Shown piece by piece: positions 61,137 to 64,000 of a stretch of DNA of 64,000 nt; within the stretch, counting starts at the first letter, position 1; each line of letters starts with the position of its first letter. The notes under the pieces were generated by a model. It was not told the DNA's origin. It saw only the letters and a list, made by a program, of their open reading frames with translations, and did no database searches. The DNA comes from Taxillus chinensis (taxonomy: Eukaryota; Streptophyta; Magnoliopsida; Santalales; Loranthaceae). The position numbers and the translations under genes are program-made. The stretch covers positions 4,131,799 to 4,195,798 of the forward strand of contig CM042086.1 of the NCBI GenBank assembly GCA_023512835.1, given 5' to 3'.

Positions 61137-61823
61137 TTACATGGAAACATGTCGCTCGCAACTCATGTCCTGCACGGACCGGCTGCCAGTATTTACGGTA
61201 ATAACGCAGTCCAACCTGATGTCGATGTGTTTCTTCACGATCCCAATTATCTTCACCCTCCCTCCAATCCTGGTGGCGGTGTTGACCGTCAAAACCCCGG
61301 CGACCAGGTCCTGCATCAGCCCTCCAACCCCCACGATCCTCTCCGGAATCACGTCCACCGTCACGTTCAGGTGCACCGTCTTGTGCGCCCTGGCGTTCCC
61401 CGGGCCCGTCCGCGCCTCCCCGACCACCTCGCCTCCGTACGTCAGGCTGGTCGTGCTGTTCCCGAACCGGAACGACGCCGCGTTCGGGTTCTTCACCGAG
61501 ACGTCCGCCACCAGCGTCATGTTCACCGTCGCCCCTGTGACTCCTCCGCTGCCGCTGCCGTTTCCCAGCCCCACCTCCAGCCCCTGCACCCTCACCGAGT
61601 TCATCCGGACCTTCGGGTCCCGGACCTTGAAGACAGTGAAGACGAGGATGACGATGATGACGACGAGGATGACGAGGGTGGTGGCGGCGCAGCCGCAGCA
61701 CTGGTAGCACCTGCGCCGCCGCCGCCGCCGCATCTCCACCAAGAGCTTAGCGAGGCTATCTTCTTCAGTGGTTCTGGTAGGTGTGGCGACGGCGAGGGGC
61801 CGGGTCTGCTCTCGTTCTGCCAT
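61137..61823 (-). CDS. LEA_2 / NDR1-HIN1-like membrane protein (At1g64065 type)
   Basis: Intronless, 228 residues. It starts MAEREQTRPLAVATP, the usual family start; an in-frame ATG 24 bases upstream (61847) is less likely. An Arg run RRRRRRR (32-38) and four cysteines (39-45, possible palmitoylation sites) precede one transmembrane segment (about 49-66, LVILVVIIVILVFTVF), giving a signal-anchor topology. The LEA_2 beta-domain follows: KVRDPKVRMNSV, VADVSVKNPNAASFRFGN (106-122), YGGEVVGEAR, LNVTVDVIPERI, and near the end IDIRLDCVITVN. NMT, NST and NVT are possible N-glycosylation sites, suggesting the domain is lumenal or apoplastic. Such proteins are linked to stress and defence, but the exact function of this member is unknown. 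The GC content is much higher than in the flanks. Plus-strand ORFs over it are shadows. Confidence 0.93.
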   Translation of the reverse strand: MAEREQTRPLAVATPTRTTEEDSLAKLLVEMRRRRRRRCYQCCGCAATTLVILVVIIVILVFTVFKVRDPKVRMNSVRVQGLEVGLGNGSGSGGVTGATVNMTLVADVSVKNPNAASFRFGNSTTSLTYGGEVVGEARTGPGNARAHKTVHLNVTVDVIPERIVGVGGLMQDLVAGVLTVNTATRIGGRVKIIGIVKKHIDIRLDCVITVNTGSRSVQDMSCERHVSM

Positions 61824-61847
61824 AGGCTCAGACGAGTCACGACTCAC

Positions 61848-62217
61848 AAGTGAGTTGAGTTGAGTTGAGTTGAGGTTAATTTGTCAATGGCCTGATCAGG
61901 TTTTGTTGGGTATAAAAACGGGGGGAGGGGGTTGGGAGAGACACGTAGTAACATAGGTATGTCGTATGTATGTCACTCTGCTACGCGTTAATTTCTACGC
62001 GTTTGACTATTGACTATGTGGATGCGTTCGCGCATGCTGCCTCTAAATTCTCAAAGACATGCAGTTTCAGTTTCGCACATGGATTCTGACTCTGTCTCTC
62101 TCCATCCAGATCCAGGGGAACCTTCTGTTTGATTAATCTATAGCACTCACGGGATGACTGACTAGACTAGAGGAAAAAATTAAAACGTCAACCAAAAAGA
62201 AATAGACTTTATTTATT

Positions 62218-62218
<1 letters not shown>
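61848..62218. other. Promoter region of the LEA_2 gene
   Basis: Contains a GAGTT pentamer repeat (about 61850-61872), a G-rich tract and the ABRE-like site. No clear TATA box is oriented towards the gene. Confidence 0.45.
61940..61946 (-). promoter_or_regulatory. ABRE-like site upstream of the LEA_2 gene
   Basis: The minus strand reads ACGTGTC about 117 bases before the start codon. This is a classic ABA-response element form. A role is inference. Confidence 0.4.

Positions 62219-62250
<32 letters not shown>
62219..62250 (+). repeat. TA microsatellite
   Basis: About 15 TA units. Confidence 0.9.
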
Positions 62251-62255
<5 letters not shown>

Positions 62256-62615
62256 GTCGTTTTATTTTTGGTTGTACGGAGTAGTGTTTGGCTTCGCCAC
62301 GATCACCTTTGTTCCCGGGTGCATATGATAATGATTAAAAGACAAGGTGTTTAAAACGTTTTTTTGTACTGTTTTTACTTAGAAAGCAACCAGAGAGTCA
62401 AATAAATTTAATAAATTAATTTTAATTTATTTATCTTAAGATTTTTTAATTAAATTTGTGTATCTTAAGATATTAATTTTAAAAATAAATATTAATAAAG
62501 TCCAAAATAATAACCTTACCAAACTTAATTTGAAAGCCTGCTGTTCCAACACAAGCTCATCATCTAAGTAGTAAGTAATATATAATAATACGTCAGCCCC
62601 ACAATTACATTGTGT

Positions 62616-62621
62616 CACGTG
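62616..62621. promoter_or_regulatory. G-box CACGTG
   Basis: A palindromic CACGTG within gtcacgtgtcaggtg, about 790 bases upstream of the LEA_2 start. It is a possible bZIP/bHLH site; no functional evidence. Confidence 0.3.
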
Positions 62622-63498
62622 TCAGGTGCCCGTGGTTGTACGTGTGTACATAGGTGCTGTCAGCCGCCGCAAAACTATAATAACGTATTGATGTTAGAGA
62701 AATACTTTGTTAATGTTAACTCACAATCTATCCATCCACCAGCAAATGTAAAGTGACCCTACAAATTAATTATATGATCCACACAAATTTTGAGAAATGT
62801 CATGTTCAATGGAGACGATGGGATATTCAAATCGAGTATAGACTTTCTATGCCCACAACCATTGGATTAAGAGGTTTGTGATAAGCAGGAATAACTGATT
62901 TTGAATTGAATATAAATTTATGTAGTATTTCTATCGAGTAACTTACCATTAACACCTTCATCTATGGATTGATGTTTGTTTGTATATATCAGTATTGCCT
63001 AGACCCGACTCATTTGATATATCATCGATTTATTTTTTGAATTGATTAAACCGTATATTAGTCGTAATATATTATTTTTAAAAAATTTCAAATCAAATAA
63101 ATTAAATTAATTTTAAAAATAATATATTATGGGTTTGTAGGATTCAATTTGATTTAGTTTCGAATCGATTTTTGTGGAGCAAGTCTGGTTTGATTTCATA
63201 TAGGCCAATTTATTTTTAAAATGTAGTTGTTTCGTACAACCAATTGGTAGATGTCAGGACGTTTGGTTTTGACTTTAATACCTGTAGTAAATCCATAACA
63301 TGTTCGAATGGTCTCCAAAACTGGGCCAAGCAGGAACTGGTGAGGGTGTCAACGAAATGGAAGAAGCCAGTTCTGCGGAGACTTCCACTGTGATTTAGCC
63401 TCGTCTTGAAAATGGTGGACGTATTCTATTCTGCCACCGCCTATTTTGATTTGCCTGACCATTTGTCGAGTATTTGGATTTCTTATTTTCTCTATTCT

Positions 63499-63698
63499 AC
63501 TTTGTTGGGTGTTTGGATTTCCGGGAATTTCTTGTTTACTCTGCTGTGTGTGTTTTAGCTTTTCATTTTGCAGTGAAATATGGTGCTTATTCATTACTTA
63601 TCTTTGTTCCTCTCTCTGGTTTCCAAGAAAGAAAATGTAATAAATATGGTGCGCCAGACTTCACTGCAAAGCTAAAAGCCAAAAACACCCAACAAAGT
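63499..63698. repeat. Imperfect inverted repeat of about 200 bp
   Basis: Left arm: ACTTTGTTGGGTGTTT (63499-63514) then TTTTAGCTTTTCATTTTGCA and GTGAAATATGGTGC. The right arm, reverse-complemented, has ACTTTGTTGGGTGTTT, GGCTTTTAGCTTTGCAGTGA and GGCGCACC. The outer 16 bases pair perfectly. The arms differ by small insertions. Confidence 0.65.
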
Positions 63699-64000
63699 AT
63701 TCAACAAACCCCTTGCCTTTTTCTTTAATCGATCAAAACAATTTGTTCTTGGCATGGACAAAGCTGTATTTGAGTTGATGGAAGACCTCAACATTGTACA
63801 GTTCAAAATTACGTACTCTTGCTTTAGTTTAGAATATCTTTCCATGGTAGTACTTGGATTGTTCATGAATAAATTTGCAACAAGTTAAGGTATTCTGTGG
63901 ATGGAGGGTCTTGTAATTGTACGTCATTATGTACTCTATTTGAGCGTGAATTGTCTTTCTATGGTAATAGCTTTGCTGACTTCGTATTGTGTGTTGATTC

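Larger units (their letters stand above)
62251..64000. other. Spacer at the window end
   Basis: No gene is recognised. ORFs of 60-84 codons at 63350-63870 have no family resemblance. An inverted repeat lies at 63499-63698. Confidence 0.45.

Noticed and set aside
61141..61853. Plus-strand ORFs of 188 and 234 codons over the LEA_2 gene
   Set aside because: Antisense shadows of a GC-rich gene; only the minus-strand frame shows a membrane segment and LEA_2 motifs.
61910..61920. tataaaaa as TATA box of the LEA_2 gene
   Set aside because: It reads in the plus direction, whereas the gene is on the minus strand.

Overview
This is nuclear DNA of a flowering plant, most likely a eudicot. It has intron-split genes with GT/AG borders and plant-specific families (MAKR, RTNLB, LEA_2), AT-rich spacers, and heavy nesting of LTR retrotransposons, hAT elements and MITEs. 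I cannot name the species.

Four intact host genes are seen: a DAA1-type AAA ATPase (1051-5974, +, 15 exons), a reticulon-like RTNLB3-type gene (6689-8003, -, 5 exons), a MAKR2-type membrane-associated kinase regulator (16988-18254, +, 2 exons) and an LEA_2 (NDR1/HIN1-like) membrane protein (61137-61823, -, single exon). From memory, the Arabidopsis counterparts At1g64110, At1g64090, At1g64080 and At1g64065 are neighbours in this same order, so the window looks like a conserved gene block whose last interval has been expanded to about 43 kb by transposable elements. A subtilase gene fragment lies beside the reticulon gene.

Region by region: 1-8.0 kb holds the convergent AAA and reticulon genes. 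8.5-16 kb holds the subtilase fragment, a decayed copia gag, a non-autonomous hAT with a perfect 8-bp target duplication that is split by a 3.4-kb solo-LTR-like insertion with its own 5-bp duplication, and MITEs. MAKR2 follows. 18.3-29 kb is AT-rich spacer with foldback MITEs, two GC-rich islands, a second hAT and a decayed copia RT/RNase H segment. 29.3-36.4 kb is a 7.1-kb Athila/Tat-like element with almost identical LTRs that kept gag and protease but has no reverse transcriptase or integrase. 41.2-56.0 kb is a tandemly duplicated segment; one copy has a MITE, the MITE holds a decayed chromovirus (minus strand), and the chromovirus is split by a 7.7-kb non-coding LTR element (plus strand). 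56-60.6 kb is a decayed autonomous hAT. LEA_2 and its upstream region close the window.

No operon, CRISPR array, rRNA or tRNA gene was recognised. I see no convincing new biological system. The most unusual structures are the gag-protease-only element, the four-fold PPT-like motif series at the 3' end of the inner LTR element, the LTR minisatellite, and the dated nest of insertions. All boundaries were read by eye.
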